64,000 bases of DNA from Tepidanaerobacter sp. EBM-38. Its GTDB lineage: Bacteria; Bacillota; Thermosediminibacteria; Thermosediminibacterales; Tepidanaerobacteraceae. The stretch is taken from positions 1 through 64,000 of the forward strand of contig MPOT01000054.1 in the NCBI GenBank assembly GCA_001896545.1, read 5' to 3'. Shown piece after piece: positions 1 through 8,913 of the stretch. Position numbers and translations under genes: made by a program. Below the pieces are notes generated by a model that worked only from the letters and a program-made list of their open reading frames with translations, was not told the DNA's origin and did not search any database. Position 1 is the first letter of the stretch, and every line of letters begins with the position of its first letter.

Positions 1-522
1 ACCGGATGCTATTGTCTTTGATTCAACGAATTCACCTGTTAGCTGTTCAAAGATATATTCTAATTGCGATGTAATGTAGGCAGCCTTCGAAAATATGTCG
101 GGTTGAGATTCTTTAAGATGAATAATTTTCCATAGAGGATATATGCTGTGGATGGTACAGCCGGTTTTATTGTAAAAGCTTTGCCACAGCTGTTCATTTT
201 TCCGATATTTTGCCACTGTCTCTGCAGGACGGGTATCAGCCCATGTAAATATCGGCGTAAGCGGCTTTCTGTGCTTATCCAGCAGTAAAAGACTGTGCCA
301 TATCCCGCTAAGACTAATTGCATCGATTCTATATGTCTGCGATGATAATATCTCCTTAATTTTACTTAGTAGTAAGTTATATACTCCTTCTGCATTTTGT
401 GTAATCGTATTACTTATATTTTCATTGTATAAAATGCTTTTTACGCTCATTGGCCCTTCATCGCTGGAGTATATAGCTACTTTTAAAGCAGAAGTGCTGG
501 TTTCTAAAGCCAATATATTCAA
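1..522 (-). CDS. FGGY-family carbohydrate kinase, N-terminal part (cut by window edge)
   Basis: The minus strand is open from a TTG at 520-522 to the window edge (174 codons, no stop), with AAGGAG nine bases upstream. The protein starts MNILALETSTSALKVAIY, the phosphate-binding strand of the FGGY/hexokinase fold, and continues with SLSGIWHSLLLLDKHRKPL and FTWADTRPAE, a typical FGGY substrate-side segment. These kinases phosphorylate sugars, sugar acids or polyols with ATP in the cytosol. Gluconokinase- or xylulokinase-like members fit best, because the neighbours are sugar-acid genes. The C-terminal half, with the second ATP-site motif, is outside the window, so the substrate cannot be judged. 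Confidence 0.82.
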   Translation of the reverse strand, partial: MNILALETSTSALKVAIYSSDEGPMSVKSILYNENISNTITQNAEGVYNLLLSKIKEILSSQTYRIDAISLSGIWHSLLLLDKHRKPLTPIFTWADTRPAETVAKYRKNEQLWQSFYNKTGCTIHSIYPLWKIIHLKESQPDIFSKAAYITSQLEYIFEQLTGEFVESKTIASG

Positions 523-682
523 ATAGTATCGCTCCTTAAAAATTACAGGGAATTTAAAGAATATTGAACGAATAAGAAATAAATCATCTCAATGAAAGAA
601 TTTTAATTTTATACTATCTATATTGAAAAATGAGTTTCAAACTACATCTAAATTTGCAATTTTCGATTTATAATTTGTACCT

Positions 683-1444
683 TTACATTACCAAATAACC
701 ACCATCAACAGGAATAATTGCACCATTTATATAGTCCGAAGCATGTGAAGACAGAAAAATACAACAACCCTTCATATCATTTGGAGTTCCCCATCTATGT
801 TGGGGTATCCTGTTTGTGATTTCTTTAAACCTAGGATTTGAAGGATCAGTCAAAGCAGTATTCATGTCGGTATCCATATAGCCTGGAGCAATAGCATTTA
901 CGTTAATACCTCTACCTGCCCATTCGTTGCATAATGCTTTTGTAATTTGGCTAACTCCACCTTTGCTAGCTGCATATGCGGGTATTGTCATTCCTCCAAA
1001 AAATGAAATCATTGAAGCTATATTAATGATTTTCCCATAGCCAACCTTCAGCATTTCTCTTCCTGCTAGTTGGCAAAGTTCAAATGTCGCAGTTAAATTT
1101 ACTTCAATTACATCATCCCAATCGCTTAAAGGAAAGGTTTCACTTTTATGTCTTCTCTGAATGCCTGCTGAATTTACAAGAATGTCTATCGTTCCACCAA
1201 GTAATTCCAAGCCTTCATAAAAAGCTTTTCGTCTGTCCTCACGGTTCTTTAAATCTACTTCTACACCATGACACTTAAAACCTTTTTCACAAAATTGCTC
1301 AGCAACATTGTTTACTTTTGCATTGGAGCCAAAAATAACTACTTCTGCACCTGCTTCCATTAAACCTTCTGCCATACCGTAACCAAGGCCGCGAGTTCCA
1401 CCTGTAACAATCGCTTTTCTCCCAGTAATATCAAATAAATTCAA
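683..1444 (-). CDS. KduD/gluconate 5-dehydrogenase-like short-chain dehydrogenase
   Basis: A 253-residue classical SDR. The N-terminus has the nucleotide-binding motif TGGTRGLG (about residues 15-22), then NSAG, and the Ser-Tyr-Lys catalytic set in INIASMISFF and YAASKGG. The C-terminus IPVDGGYLVM is typical of the 2-deoxy-D-gluconate 3-dehydrogenase (KduD) and gluconate 5-dehydrogenase group, which oxidise or reduce sugar acids with NAD(P). The start is TTG, with AAGGAGG eight bases upstream. It lies between an FGGY kinase and an IolB-like isomerase, so a step in uronate or aldonate breakdown is inferred. The exact substrate is not certain. Confidence 0.85.
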   Translation of the reverse strand: MNLFDITGRKAIVTGGTRGLGYGMAEGLMEAGAEVVIFGSNAKVNNVAEQFCEKGFKCHGVEVDLKNREDRRKAFYEGLELLGGTIDILVNSAGIQRRHKSETFPLSDWDDVIEVNLTATFELCQLAGREMLKVGYGKIINIASMISFFGGMTIPAYAASKGGVSQITKALCNEWAGRGINVNAIAPGYMDTDMNTALTDPSNPRFKEITNRIPQHRWGTPNDMKGCCIFLSSHASDYINGAIIPVDGGYLVM

Positions 1445-1571
1445 TATGATATCCTCCTTGAAAATAGTTGTTAATATGAAAAATTAAGTAGACAAACCCT
1501 ATTTTATCAGTAAATTCAGAATTATTATTTTGATTGTTTGTTTTAACGCCATTTTTTTAAATTATTTAGTT

Positions 1572-2375
1572 TCATTTTGCATTTTCAAACATCGGATCTG
1601 CAATAGCTAAATCATACCGCCTACTTTCCGGTGTAAAAGCAGCTAATATCCAAAAATATGTATTTATTGTTCCAGGGCTAGCTACTGTCGGATGATAACC
1701 ACGAGGTACCTGCACGACTGTTCCAGTTTGAACTGTATGAATAACGGAATTTTCTATTTCTCCACTTTCTAAGTAGCTGATATGAAATCCAAATTTGGGT
1801 GCATCCATATCAAAATAGCAATATATTTCTTCTAGGTCCTTTTCATGTTGATGTGGAGGCCAGCTTGTCCATCCCCCATTACCGCCCCATGTTAAGCCAC
1901 AAATAAGCCGTGATGCTGGAGTATTAGGATCTAGTGTGAACATAACTCTGCGGCTATATATGCCCTCTCCATGAATCTGATGTATATCGCCATAAGGTAA
2001 ATTAGGATTATATTTACGAAAACTTGGTTGCCCTATTCCTTCGTATTTAGCACCTGCGATGTAAAAGATACAATCTTTCACAGCTGTGATTTTTATTGTA
2101 TTTTCTGCAGGAATATAAAATGAATCGTACTTTTGCATCGTTTGTTTTAACACAGGATGCTCACTTAGTAATGCTTCACCACTTAATATAACTGGATGTA
2201 TTTCCATTTCTCCACTTTCCAAAACATAACTTTCACCTGCTGGCAAATTCAGTCTATACATTTGTGCCACTTTGCAATCACAATTTTCTGGAACAATAAC
2301 TTTATGAAAACCTGGCGCTTCCGGAGATTTTATACTCCAATTTTTCATATTTTCCTTATTTACGCAACCTTGCAT
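1572..2375 (-). CDS. IolB/KduI-family isomerase (5-deoxy-glucuronate isomerase-like)
   Basis: A 267-residue double-cupin protein. The second cupin carries WTSWPPHQHEKDLEEIYCYF, the metal-binding His-x-His and Glu signature of IolB, followed by VPRGYHPTVASPGT, which supplies the last metal-ligand histidine. IolB isomerises 5-deoxy-glucuronate in inositol catabolism; KduI acts on 5-keto-4-deoxyuronate. No other iol gene is in the window, and the neighbours are a KduD-like SDR and a TRAP transporter, so a KduI-like role on a uronate derivative is equally possible. I chose the ATG at 2375 (AAAGGTG nine bases upstream) over a GTG four codons earlier. Confidence 0.8.
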   Translation of the reverse strand: MQGCVNKENMKNWSIKSPEAPGFHKVIVPENCDCKVAQMYRLNLPAGESYVLESGEMEIHPVILSGEALLSEHPVLKQTMQKYDSFYIPAENTIKITAVKDCIFYIAGAKYEGIGQPSFRKYNPNLPYGDIHQIHGEGIYSRRVMFTLDPNTPASRLICGLTWGGNGGWTSWPPHQHEKDLEEIYCYFDMDAPKFGFHISYLESGEIENSVIHTVQTGTVVQVPRGYHPTVASPGTINTYFWILAAFTPESRRYDLAIADPMFENAK

Positions 2376-2525
2376 ATCTATACACACCTTTCATTTTTTA
2401 TTCTTTTACATACATCTAATTGCCAGATTGGTTTATTTTATATTGTTTACAAGGCTTTTTTGTCATTGCCATTTTAGGTCGTATGTATCATGACTAAATT
2501 CCATTACAATCTACAATTTTAGTTG

Positions 2526-3803
2526 CTATTTAATTAAAAATGTGCTAATCCACGGGCAAAATACAACCGCAAAAAATACTGCAAGATATCCTATAAAGAA
2601 GGGTACCTGGCCTTTCGCAATTTGGTCCATTTTCAATTTTGATACACTTGCAGCTGAAAAAATATTTACAGCAACAGGAGGAGTCATAGTGCCAATTACA
2701 TTAGAGATAGAAACAATCATACCAAAGTGAATTACATTTATACCAAGGCTTTCTGCAATAGGCCACAAAATAGGAACAATTAGAACCGCTGTTGCAATAC
2801 CTTCTAAAAACGTACCAAAAATCAGTAATATTATTGCAACAATAAAGCAGAACATAGTTGGACCTAAGTTTAAACCAATAATAGTATCAACCAATTGTTT
2901 TGATATACCGGAAAAAGCAAATAACCATGAAAATGCTGTTGATGTTGCAATAATGAAAAGAACCATAGCACTACTTTTTGCAGAATCCAAAATAATCTGT
3001 ACTAAGTCTTTCAATTGTATTTCTTTATAAATAAAAAATCCGACAATTAGCGACCAAACAACTGCAACGGCTGCAGATTCTGTAGGAGTCAAAGCTCCTG
3101 AATATATGCCACCTAATATGATAATAGGAAGCATCAACGCAGGGATTGCATTTACAAAAGCTTTTAAAAGCAATTTAGGGGTAGTTTTTTCCTGATTTTT
3201 AGGCCAATTTTCTTTATTAGCATAAATAAGAACAATTACCATAAGCACAAACATTATAACAATTCCAATGAACATGCCTGATTTGAACATATTTGTTACT
3301 GAAGCCCCTGTAATCGTTGCATAAACAACCATAATAATGCTAGGAGGAATAATCGGCCCAAGGCCTCCAGATACAACTAAAAGACCAGCTACTCTTTCCG
3401 GCGGATAACCAATTTTCACCATATCCTCATAAAGCATAACTCCAATAGCTATAACAGTTGCAGGAGCAGAACCCGAAAGTGCCGCAAAAAAAGCACATGA
3501 CAACACAAGAGCTAGCGACATACCACCCCGTATATTTCCTACAATGGAATTAGAAAAATCCACTAAACGCTTAGAAATACCACCTTTTGTCATAATATTC
3601 CCAGCTAGAACAAAGAACGGAATCGCCATAATAGATGTAGATTCGAGACCCCCAAATAACCTCTGTGCAATAACAGAAACCGAAAGTGTAATATCAGGGC
3701 TGAACACTATAGCACACATAGTTGCTATACCTAATGACATTGCTATGGGTACTCCAATAATTAGTAAAACTGCAAAAGAGCCGAACATCAATATACCTGT
3801 CAT
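2526..3803 (-). CDS. dctM: TRAP transporter large membrane subunit DctM
   Basis: A 425-residue, very hydrophobic protein with about twelve membrane segments, of the usual DctM length. Family features include IAQRLFGGLESTSIMAIPFFVLAGNIM near the N-terminus, LSGSAPATVIAIG, and PTESAAVAVVWSLIVGF in the middle. DctM is the Na+-coupled transport channel of tripartite (TRAP) carriers for C4-dicarboxylates, sialic acid or sugar acids. It overlaps dctQ by four bases, implying translational coupling. The catabolic genes around it suggest the substrate is an acidic sugar rather than succinate; this is inference. Confidence 0.93.
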   Translation of the reverse strand: MTGILMFGSFAVLLIIGVPIAMSLGIATMCAIVFSPDITLSVSVIAQRLFGGLESTSIMAIPFFVLAGNIMTKGGISKRLVDFSNSIVGNIRGGMSLALVLSCAFFAALSGSAPATVIAIGVMLYEDMVKIGYPPERVAGLLVVSGGLGPIIPPSIIMVVYATITGASVTNMFKSGMFIGIVIMFVLMVIVLIYANKENWPKNQEKTTPKLLLKAFVNAIPALMLPIIILGGIYSGALTPTESAAVAVVWSLIVGFFIYKEIQLKDLVQIILDSAKSSAMVLFIIATSTAFSWLFAFSGISKQLVDTIIGLNLGPTMFCFIVAIILLIFGTFLEGIATAVLIVPILWPIAESLGINVIHFGMIVSISNVIGTMTPPVAVNIFSAASVSKLKMDQIAKGQVPFFIGYLAVFFAVVFCPWISTFLIK

Positions 3804-4306
3804 GCCTTTACCACCTCTTTAGCTTTCTCTGGTTTAACTAGATTTTTAATCATCAAAATAACAGTGGCACCCTGCACTAATGTAATAATAGCAAAACTAA
3901 TAGTTAAAGCAGCATATGGAATAGTCATTGGTAATTTCAAAGCCGGTGATGTTTGCCCTGATTCAATCTGCATCTGTAGCATGCCAATAGAGCTTTTAAA
4001 AATTATAACCGAAAAAAGGACAACTATAATTTTAGAAATGATTTGGACTACTTCTTTAGTCTTTCCTTGCAGTTTGTCCACTACGCCAGTAAAAGCTATC
4101 TGCGAACCATCTCTTAATCCAACTTCTGTCCCTAATAAAACCATATATATCATAGAATAAACAGCAGCCTCTTCAAACCAAGAAATCGGTAACTTAAATA
4201 TATTGCGATTAACAACCTGCGCAAAAAAAGTTGTAACCATAATGCTGAAAGTAACAACTAAGACTGCGTTTTCTATACCTTGGAGAAATGTTAATATCTT
4301 CTTCAT
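3800..4306 (-). CDS. dctQ: TRAP transporter small membrane subunit DctQ
   Basis: A 168-residue protein with four predicted membrane segments, the hallmark of DctQ. The central pattern ISWFEEAAVYSMIYMVLLGTEVGLRDG matches the conserved W-x-E-E ... R-x-G segment of the family. DctQ pairs with DctM in the cytoplasmic membrane and is needed for assembly of the permease. Its stop overlaps the dctM start. A stem-loop separates it from dctP, consistent with different expression levels of binding protein and permease. Confidence 0.92.
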   Translation of the reverse strand: MKKILTFLQGIENAVLVVTFSIMVTTFFAQVVNRNIFKLPISWFEEAAVYSMIYMVLLGTEVGLRDGSQIAFTGVVDKLQGKTKEVVQIISKIIVVLFSVIIFKSSIGMLQMQIESGQTSPALKLPMTIPYAALTISFAIITLVQGATVILMIKNLVKPEKAKEVVKA

Positions 4307-4341
4307 AAATCTCTCACCTTCTCTTGTTTGGCTTTAAAATC

Positions 4342-4365
4342 GGAAGCACCAGTAAAGGTGCCTCC
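4342..4365 (-). other. Stem-loop between dctP and dctQ
   Basis: GGAAGCACC and GGTGCCTCC form a nine-pair stem (one mismatch) around a six-base loop. No U-run follows on the minus strand, so it looks like an mRNA-stabilising or partial-termination hairpin 3' of the binding-protein gene rather than a full terminator. Confidence 0.5.
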
Positions 4366-4393
4366 ACGTGTAATGCTTTATACTAAAATTCGA

Positions 4394-5431
4394 CTAATTA
4401 TTTACTGATGCAATTGCTTTGTCAACTGCAGCCTGCCATTCTGGATCAAAAGTAAACTTTCTCTTAGCTGCAGTTTCTTTATAAGCTGCCTTCAAGACAT
4501 TAGTATCAATTGTATGGAATTCTACACCTAGCTCTTTCAATTTTTCCTCAGCTTCTGTATTCGCCTCTACAAGATACTGTCTCTGTGCTTCGTATCCTCT
4601 TTTAACACCTTCCAAGAAAGGTTCTCTCAAGTCTTCTGGAATCTTATTCCATGCATTGTCAGACATAGCAATTATGATATACACGAAAGCATGATTTGTA
4701 TATGTAATATTCTTTGTAACCTCATAAAAACCATTTGCTAAGCAGTTCGAAATCGCATTTTCGCAAGCGTCAATTGTGCCCTGTTGAAGAGCTGTAAATT
4801 GTTCGCCAGCTGCCATAGCTACAGGCATAGCACCAAAGGATTCAAAAGCTGCCATATGATACTCATTTTGCATAGTGCGAATCTTGACACCTTTAAAATC
4901 AGATATATCTTTAATAGGCTTTTTAGAAAAAACATTGCGGAAACCAGATTCCATATACCCTATTACATGTAATCCTAATTCTTCTGCTTTTGCCTCAATT
5001 AAATCTCCAACCTCACCATCAACGGCTGCATGAGCTTGATCTGCATTATCCCATAAGTAAGCTTGGTCCAGAATGCTCATCTCAGGGATCCAGTTAGTTA
5101 ATACGGAATTAGCCGCAGTTGCAATATCGAGATCGCCATTCATGGCTAATTCAACAGTACTGCGCTCATCACCTAGCGCTCCTCCAGCTACCACTTCAAT
5201 ATTAATTTTTCCGTTTGTTGATTTTGCAACTTCTTCAGCAATCTTCTTTGCACCTTTATAATAGTTTGATGATTCATTATCTACCATAGCAAATTTAAAT
5301 GTTATGACTTCATTTTGTGCCGATTCACTTGTATTACTGGTTTCAGATGTTTTGCTATTATTGGAGCATCCACTAATTGCTATACTCGCTATAAGCATTA
5401 GAACAATTAATAAGGTAATATGTTTTTTCAT
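4394..5431 (-). CDS. dctP: TRAP transporter solute-binding lipoprotein DctP
   Basis: A 345-residue extracytoplasmic binding protein. The N-terminus is Met-Lys-Lys, a hydrophobic stretch, then the lipobox SIAISGC, so it is a lipoprotein anchored by Cys. The body has DctP/DctB features: GALGDERSTVELAMNGDLDI, the conserved substrate-carboxylate-binding Arg region FKGVKIRTMQNEYH, and GTIDACENAISN. The ATG at 5431 has GAGGAG eight bases upstream; a start six codons earlier has no ribosome site. It is first in the dctPQM operon. Substrate specificity cannot be read reliably, but a sugar acid is inferred from the neighbours. Confidence 0.92.
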   Translation of the reverse strand: MKKHITLLIVLMLIASIAISGCSNNSKTSETSNTSESAQNEVITFKFAMVDNESSNYYKGAKKIAEEVAKSTNGKINIEVVAGGALGDERSTVELAMNGDLDIATAANSVLTNWIPEMSILDQAYLWDNADQAHAAVDGEVGDLIEAKAEELGLHVIGYMESGFRNVFSKKPIKDISDFKGVKIRTMQNEYHMAAFESFGAMPVAMAAGEQFTALQQGTIDACENAISNCLANGFYEVTKNITYTNHAFVYIIIAMSDNAWNKIPEDLREPFLEGVKRGYEAQRQYLVEANTEAEEKLKELGVEFHTIDTNVLKAAYKETAAKRKFTFDPEWQAAVDKAIASVNN

Positions 5432-5601
5432 TTCATAATCTCCTCTCATATTTAGCTAGTACATAATACGCTCAAATTTAGAGCATTATATATCATTAAA
5501 TATTATAATTCATACCCGCCCCCTTCTTGATATGTGATTGCAAAGCCAATTAAAATTAATCTGATTATTCTCTTTCTATTATTCACCCCTTGCCACGTTA
5601 T

Positions 5602-5613
5602 TAGGTTAACCTA
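5602..5613. promoter_or_regulatory. Palindrome TAGGTTAACCTA in the dctP upstream region
   Basis: A perfect 12-bp palindrome about 170 bp upstream of dctP, in the roughly 390-bp gap between dctP and the hydroxyacid dehydrogenase. The size and symmetry suit a dimeric repressor site, for example of a GntR or IclR-type regulator of the sugar-acid genes. No regulator gene lies nearby. The rest of this gap is AT-rich; I see no clear terminator in it. Confidence 0.3.
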
Positions 5614-5819
5614 TATATAGATGCCTCCTTGCCCTGTTAGAACGTATCCGGCTACACATATAAGGAAAAAAATATATTAAATCCTTTTGATAGGAGCTAA
5701 GCCAAGCCTTTACTGAGCCAATAGTATGTAGTTCACCAATGACTGCCATGGTAATTATTCTAATATCGCTCAAGATGAAATTCTTGATTTTTTTGCGTTT
5801 CACATTATATATGTTAACT

Positions 5820-6752
5820 TTAAAATAACATTTCAATTAGATTCTTTGCCGAAGTTACAACCATACGCTCAGTTGCCTCCTTGGTATAGGCACCTATGTG
5901 AGGTGTAAGTATAAAATTGTCAAGTGCTAACAGCTTGTTTTGCTTATCTGGTGGTTCTTGAGAAAATACATCTTGAGCTGCACCAGCTATAATCCCATTT
6001 TTTAATGCATCATATAATGCATCCTCATCTACAAGTTCACCTCTTGCCGTGTTAACCAGATAAGCGGTTTGCTTCATTCTGCTCAAGGTTTTACTGTTAA
6101 TGATTTTGTTTGTTTCTTCGTTTAATGGTAAATGAAGCGTTATAAAATCAGCCTTTTCCAGTATCTCATCTATGCTTGTCATTTTTACATTCATCGCTTT
6201 TGTAAGTTCTACATCATTAAAATAAGGGTCATATGCCATTATCTCCATATCTAATCCGGACGCCATCTTTGCAACTTCTCTTCCAATTGCGCCAAATCCT
6301 ATAATTCCAACTATTTTTGCACCAATTTCGGTTCCTATCGCTCTGTCCCATCTGCCATCTTTTACATTTATAACAGCTTTTGGTATGCTTCTTGATAATG
6401 CGAAAAACAAACCAATTGCAAGTTCTGCTACCGAACGCGTATTGGTACCTTCTGCTCTTCTTACCTTTATCCCTAATTCTTGTGCAACATTTAAATCTAT
6501 ATTATCAAGACCAACACCATACTTGGATATCGCCTTGAGATTTTTTGCACTTCTGAGCACTTCTTCATCCATCGGATCAAGACCCACGATTACGCCATCG
6601 ACATCCGAACATAATTCAAGCATTTGTTGCTTTGTTAGAGTTTTACCAGTATTGTTCTCTACTATTTCTAAATCATATTGACTAAAAATTTCATCTGCCT
6701 TATCTTTTGCACGAAAAAATGATTTGGGAGTAATTAGTATCTTTTTCTTCAT
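5820..6752 (-). CDS. D-isomer-specific 2-hydroxyacid dehydrogenase (SerA/GyaR-like)
   Basis: A 310-residue NAD-dependent D-2-hydroxyacid dehydrogenase. The dinucleotide motif GIIGFGAIGREVA lies near residue 150. Catalytic residues are visible: Arg in VNTARGELVDEDAL, Glu in QDVFSQEP and His in LTPHIGAYT. There is no ACT or ASB domain as in full-length SerA, so it is more likely a 2-keto acid, hydroxypyruvate or glyoxylate reductase than phosphoglycerate dehydrogenase. The ATG at 6752 has GGAGG five bases upstream. It is upstream of dctPQM and could supply or use a product of sugar-acid breakdown; the substrate is unknown. Confidence 0.85.
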   Translation of the reverse strand: MKKKILITPKSFFRAKDKADEIFSQYDLEIVENNTGKTLTKQQMLELCSDVDGVIVGLDPMDEEVLRSAKNLKAISKYGVGLDNIDLNVAQELGIKVRRAEGTNTRSVAELAIGLFFALSRSIPKAVINVKDGRWDRAIGTEIGAKIVGIIGFGAIGREVAKMASGLDMEIMAYDPYFNDVELTKAMNVKMTSIDEILEKADFITLHLPLNEETNKIINSKTLSRMKQTAYLVNTARGELVDEDALYDALKNGIIAGAAQDVFSQEPPDKQNKLLALDNFILTPHIGAYTKEATERMVVTSAKNLIEMLF

Positions 6753-7090
6753 ACGAACCTCCAAGTATGTATTTATTTAGTAATCACTCTTGAAAATTAA
6801 ATATAGGCCATGGGGTTGTACCATTTAATAGTGCTTTATTGATAGTTCATAACCTTTGTTTTGCCAAATGTGCTTGTTTCTTAGGCTATAAATATAAATT
6901 TTCTTTTTTATCATTTGTACATATTTCAGTTAGTTAATTATAACCTGAATATTTTCACTTACATACTACCATATTAGTATACTACTTGTCAATCATTATT
7001 TTTAATATGACTTTTGTTTACATTAATAATTAATTTGAGGCTATTACAAATAGAAAGGCAAGCAGAGTGGGATGCTGTAATTTTAAAATT
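6753..7090. other. Intergenic region without a gene
   Basis: About 340 bp of AT-rich sequence between the hydroxyacid dehydrogenase and the terminator of the amino-acid transporter operon. It should hold the promoter for the dehydrogenase, but I cannot pick out boxes with confidence and see no ORF with a ribosome site. Confidence 0.5.
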
Positions 7091-7143
7091 AAAAGACGGT
7101 TTCCTATGGCTTAAATAGCTTAATTTTGGAAACCGTCTTTTTT
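7091..7143 (-). terminator. Rho-independent terminator of the lysine-type ABC operon
   Basis: AAAAGACGGTTTCC pairs perfectly with GGAAACCGTCTTTT around a 23-base loop. The minus-strand transcript ends in UCUUUU, downstream of the ATPase stop. The structure is symmetrical and could also stop plus-strand transcription (six T residues). Confidence 0.85.
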
Positions 7144-7206
7144 AAACTTTTCTATTATTATGCGAAGGATATAAACATCCCATCGCGCTTCATCCAATTG
7201 TTATAA

Positions 7207-7941
7207 CTATTTTAAAGTACGTCTTAAGAATTCTCTGGTTCGTTCTTTTACCGGGTTATTGAAAATTTGCTCAGGAGTGCCTTCTTCTTCAATAACACCC
7301 TTATCCATAAATACAACACGATCAGACACTTCTTTTGCAAATTCCATTTCGTGCGTGACTATAAGCATTGTGAGTCCGGTTTGGGCAAGTTTCTGCATGA
7401 CCTTGAGAACTTCTTCCACCAATTCAGGATCAAGGGACGATGTAGGTTCGTCAAACAGCATAACATCCGGTTCCATTGAGAGAGCTCTGGCAATTGCAAC
7501 CCGTTGTTTTTGTCCCCCTGATAATTGTTTCGGTTTTGCATTGATGTATTGTTCCATTCCAACAACTTGCAAGTATTTCATAGCAACTTTCTCCGCTTCT
7601 TCCTTTGAGCGTTTTAATACCTTTATCTGCCCTACCGTGCAGTTATTTAAAACATTGTGGTTATTGAATAAATTAAATTGTTGAAATACCATGCCTAATT
7701 TAGTGCGGTATGCGTAGATATCATGGTTACCCTCCAACATATTCTTGCCTTTATAAATTATCTTACCACCGCTTGGTTTTTCTAAAAGGTTAATACAGCG
7801 AAGGAGAGTTGACTTGCCTGAGCCGGACGAACCGATTATGCAGACAACTTCTCCTTTATCTACCGAAAAATTAATGTCCTTTAATACCTCATGAGTTCCA
7901 AAAGTTTTACTTAAATGTAATATCTCGATTATCTTTTCCAT
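7207..7941 (-). CDS. Polar amino-acid ABC transporter ATPase (probable lysine uptake)
   Basis: A 244-residue ABC ATPase of the GlnQ/ArtP/HisP type. Walker A is GSSGSGKST (about residues 37-45), the Q-loop is VFQQFNLF, the signature [15 protein letters not shown], Walker [13 protein letters not shown] and the H-loop IVTHEM. It energises uptake at the inner face of the membrane with the permease and binding protein encoded just upstream. The three genes read binding protein-permease-ATPase. The lysine riboswitch in front of the first gene makes lysine the likely substrate; from the protein alone only polar amino acid can be said. Confidence 0.93.
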   Translation of the reverse strand: MEKIIEILHLSKTFGTHEVLKDINFSVDKGEVVCIIGSSGSGKSTLLRCINLLEKPSGGKIIYKGKNMLEGNHDIYAYRTKLGMVFQQFNLFNNHNVLNNCTVGQIKVLKRSKEEAEKVAMKYLQVVGMEQYINAKPKQLSGGQKQRVAIARALSMEPDVMLFDEPTSSLDPELVEEVLKVMQKLAQTGLTMLIVTHEMEFAKEVSDRVVFMDKGVIEEEGTPEQIFNNPVKERTREFLRRTLK

Positions 7942-8002
7942 AACTCCCCTCCTCCACCATCGACAATGGCGAGTCCCACAATTTATATTTCACGGTTCGG
8001 TG

Positions 8003-8731
8003 TTATATTTGCACTGGATTGCCAATCACTGTAAAGTTTTCCGGACCGTCTATTTTCCTTTCCAAATAACGTAATATTCTTGTCACTGTAAAAGTCATAA
8101 CAAAATATATAACAGAAGCAATAAAAAAAGTTTCGAAATACTTGTAATTATTGCCAACAATTGATTTTGTTTGGAAGAATAATTCTGTTACAGAAATTAC
8201 ATTAAGCACTGAGGTATCTTTAATATTTATTACAAATTCATTGCCTGTTGCAGGCAAGATATTGCGAATTACTTGCGGTAATATCACATTGACCATAGTT
8301 TGCATATGATTCATACCTACAGCATGAGCTGCTTCAAATTGCCCTTTATCTATAGATACAATGCCGCCACGAACAATTTCAGCCATATAAGCACCTGTAT
8401 TAATAGATACAATCAAAAAAGCTGCTGTCAATTTATCCATGTCAAGACCTAATGCCTGAGCAGAGCCGTAATAGATTACCGTGGCCTGAACAATCATAGG
8501 TGTCCCACGAAATACTTCCACATAAGCATTTAAGAAGGCATTGATACATTTCAAAATTAGTTTTTTTACTCCTGATTCAGGTATAGGAACACTGCGTATA
8601 ACACCAACTAATAGACCAATAAAAAATCCTATAATAGTGCCCGTTATGGAAATCAAAAGTGTCATACCGGCTCCACGCAGAAACATAGGCCAATATTTTA
8701 AGGTAATTCTGATTATCTGCTCAAAGCTCAT
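8003..8731 (-). CDS. Polar amino-acid ABC transporter permease (probable lysine uptake)
   Basis: A 242-residue membrane protein of the HisMQ/GlnP family with about five membrane segments. The segment GGIVSIDKGQFEAAHAVGMN followed by VILPQVIRNILPATGNEF is the EAA-loop region that contacts the ATPase. It forms the channel of the importer, probably as a homodimer because only one permease gene is present. It lies 61 bp upstream of the ATPase gene in the lysine-riboswitch operon. Confidence 0.93.
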   Translation of the reverse strand: MSFEQIIRITLKYWPMFLRGAGMTLLISITGTIIGFFIGLLVGVIRSVPIPESGVKKLILKCINAFLNAYVEVFRGTPMIVQATVIYYGSAQALGLDMDKLTAAFLIVSINTGAYMAEIVRGGIVSIDKGQFEAAHAVGMNHMQTMVNVILPQVIRNILPATGNEFVINIKDTSVLNVISVTELFFQTKSIVGNNYKYFETFFIASVIYFVMTFTVTRILRYLERKIDGPENFTVIGNPVQI

Positions 8732-8891
8732 ATAAGTTTCCTCCTTTTGACACCGCTCTGTCTAGATTCTCGTTTTCTTAAACTAAGACTTTTTACATAT
8801 AAACAAATGTATGAATTCGTGCTCCTTAAAAGTTATCAGTCTAGGCATACCAGCACTTACCCTGCTGCTTGCAGAAGCAGATGGATAAGCA

Positions 8892-8903
8892 ATGGCATGC
8901 CAT
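8892..8903 (-). other. Palindrome ATGGCATGCCAT between binding-protein and permease genes
   Basis: A perfect 12-bp palindrome eleven bases past the stop of the solute-binding-protein gene, next to CTGCTTGCAGAAGCAG, which can also fold. The 182-bp gap has no ORF with a ribosome site. I read it as RNA structure 3' of the binding-protein message. Confidence 0.35.
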
Positions 8904-8913
8904 CGGATAAATG

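Noticed and set aside
60..323. 87-residue minus-strand ORF
   Set aside because: It is an out-of-frame reading of the FGGY kinase, whose own frame is open for 174 codons with clear motifs.
5606..5836. 76-residue minus-strand ORF overlapping the end of the hydroxyacid dehydrogenase
   Set aside because: No ribosome site of its own, Lys/Ile-rich composition of random AT-rich DNA, and no recognisable motif.
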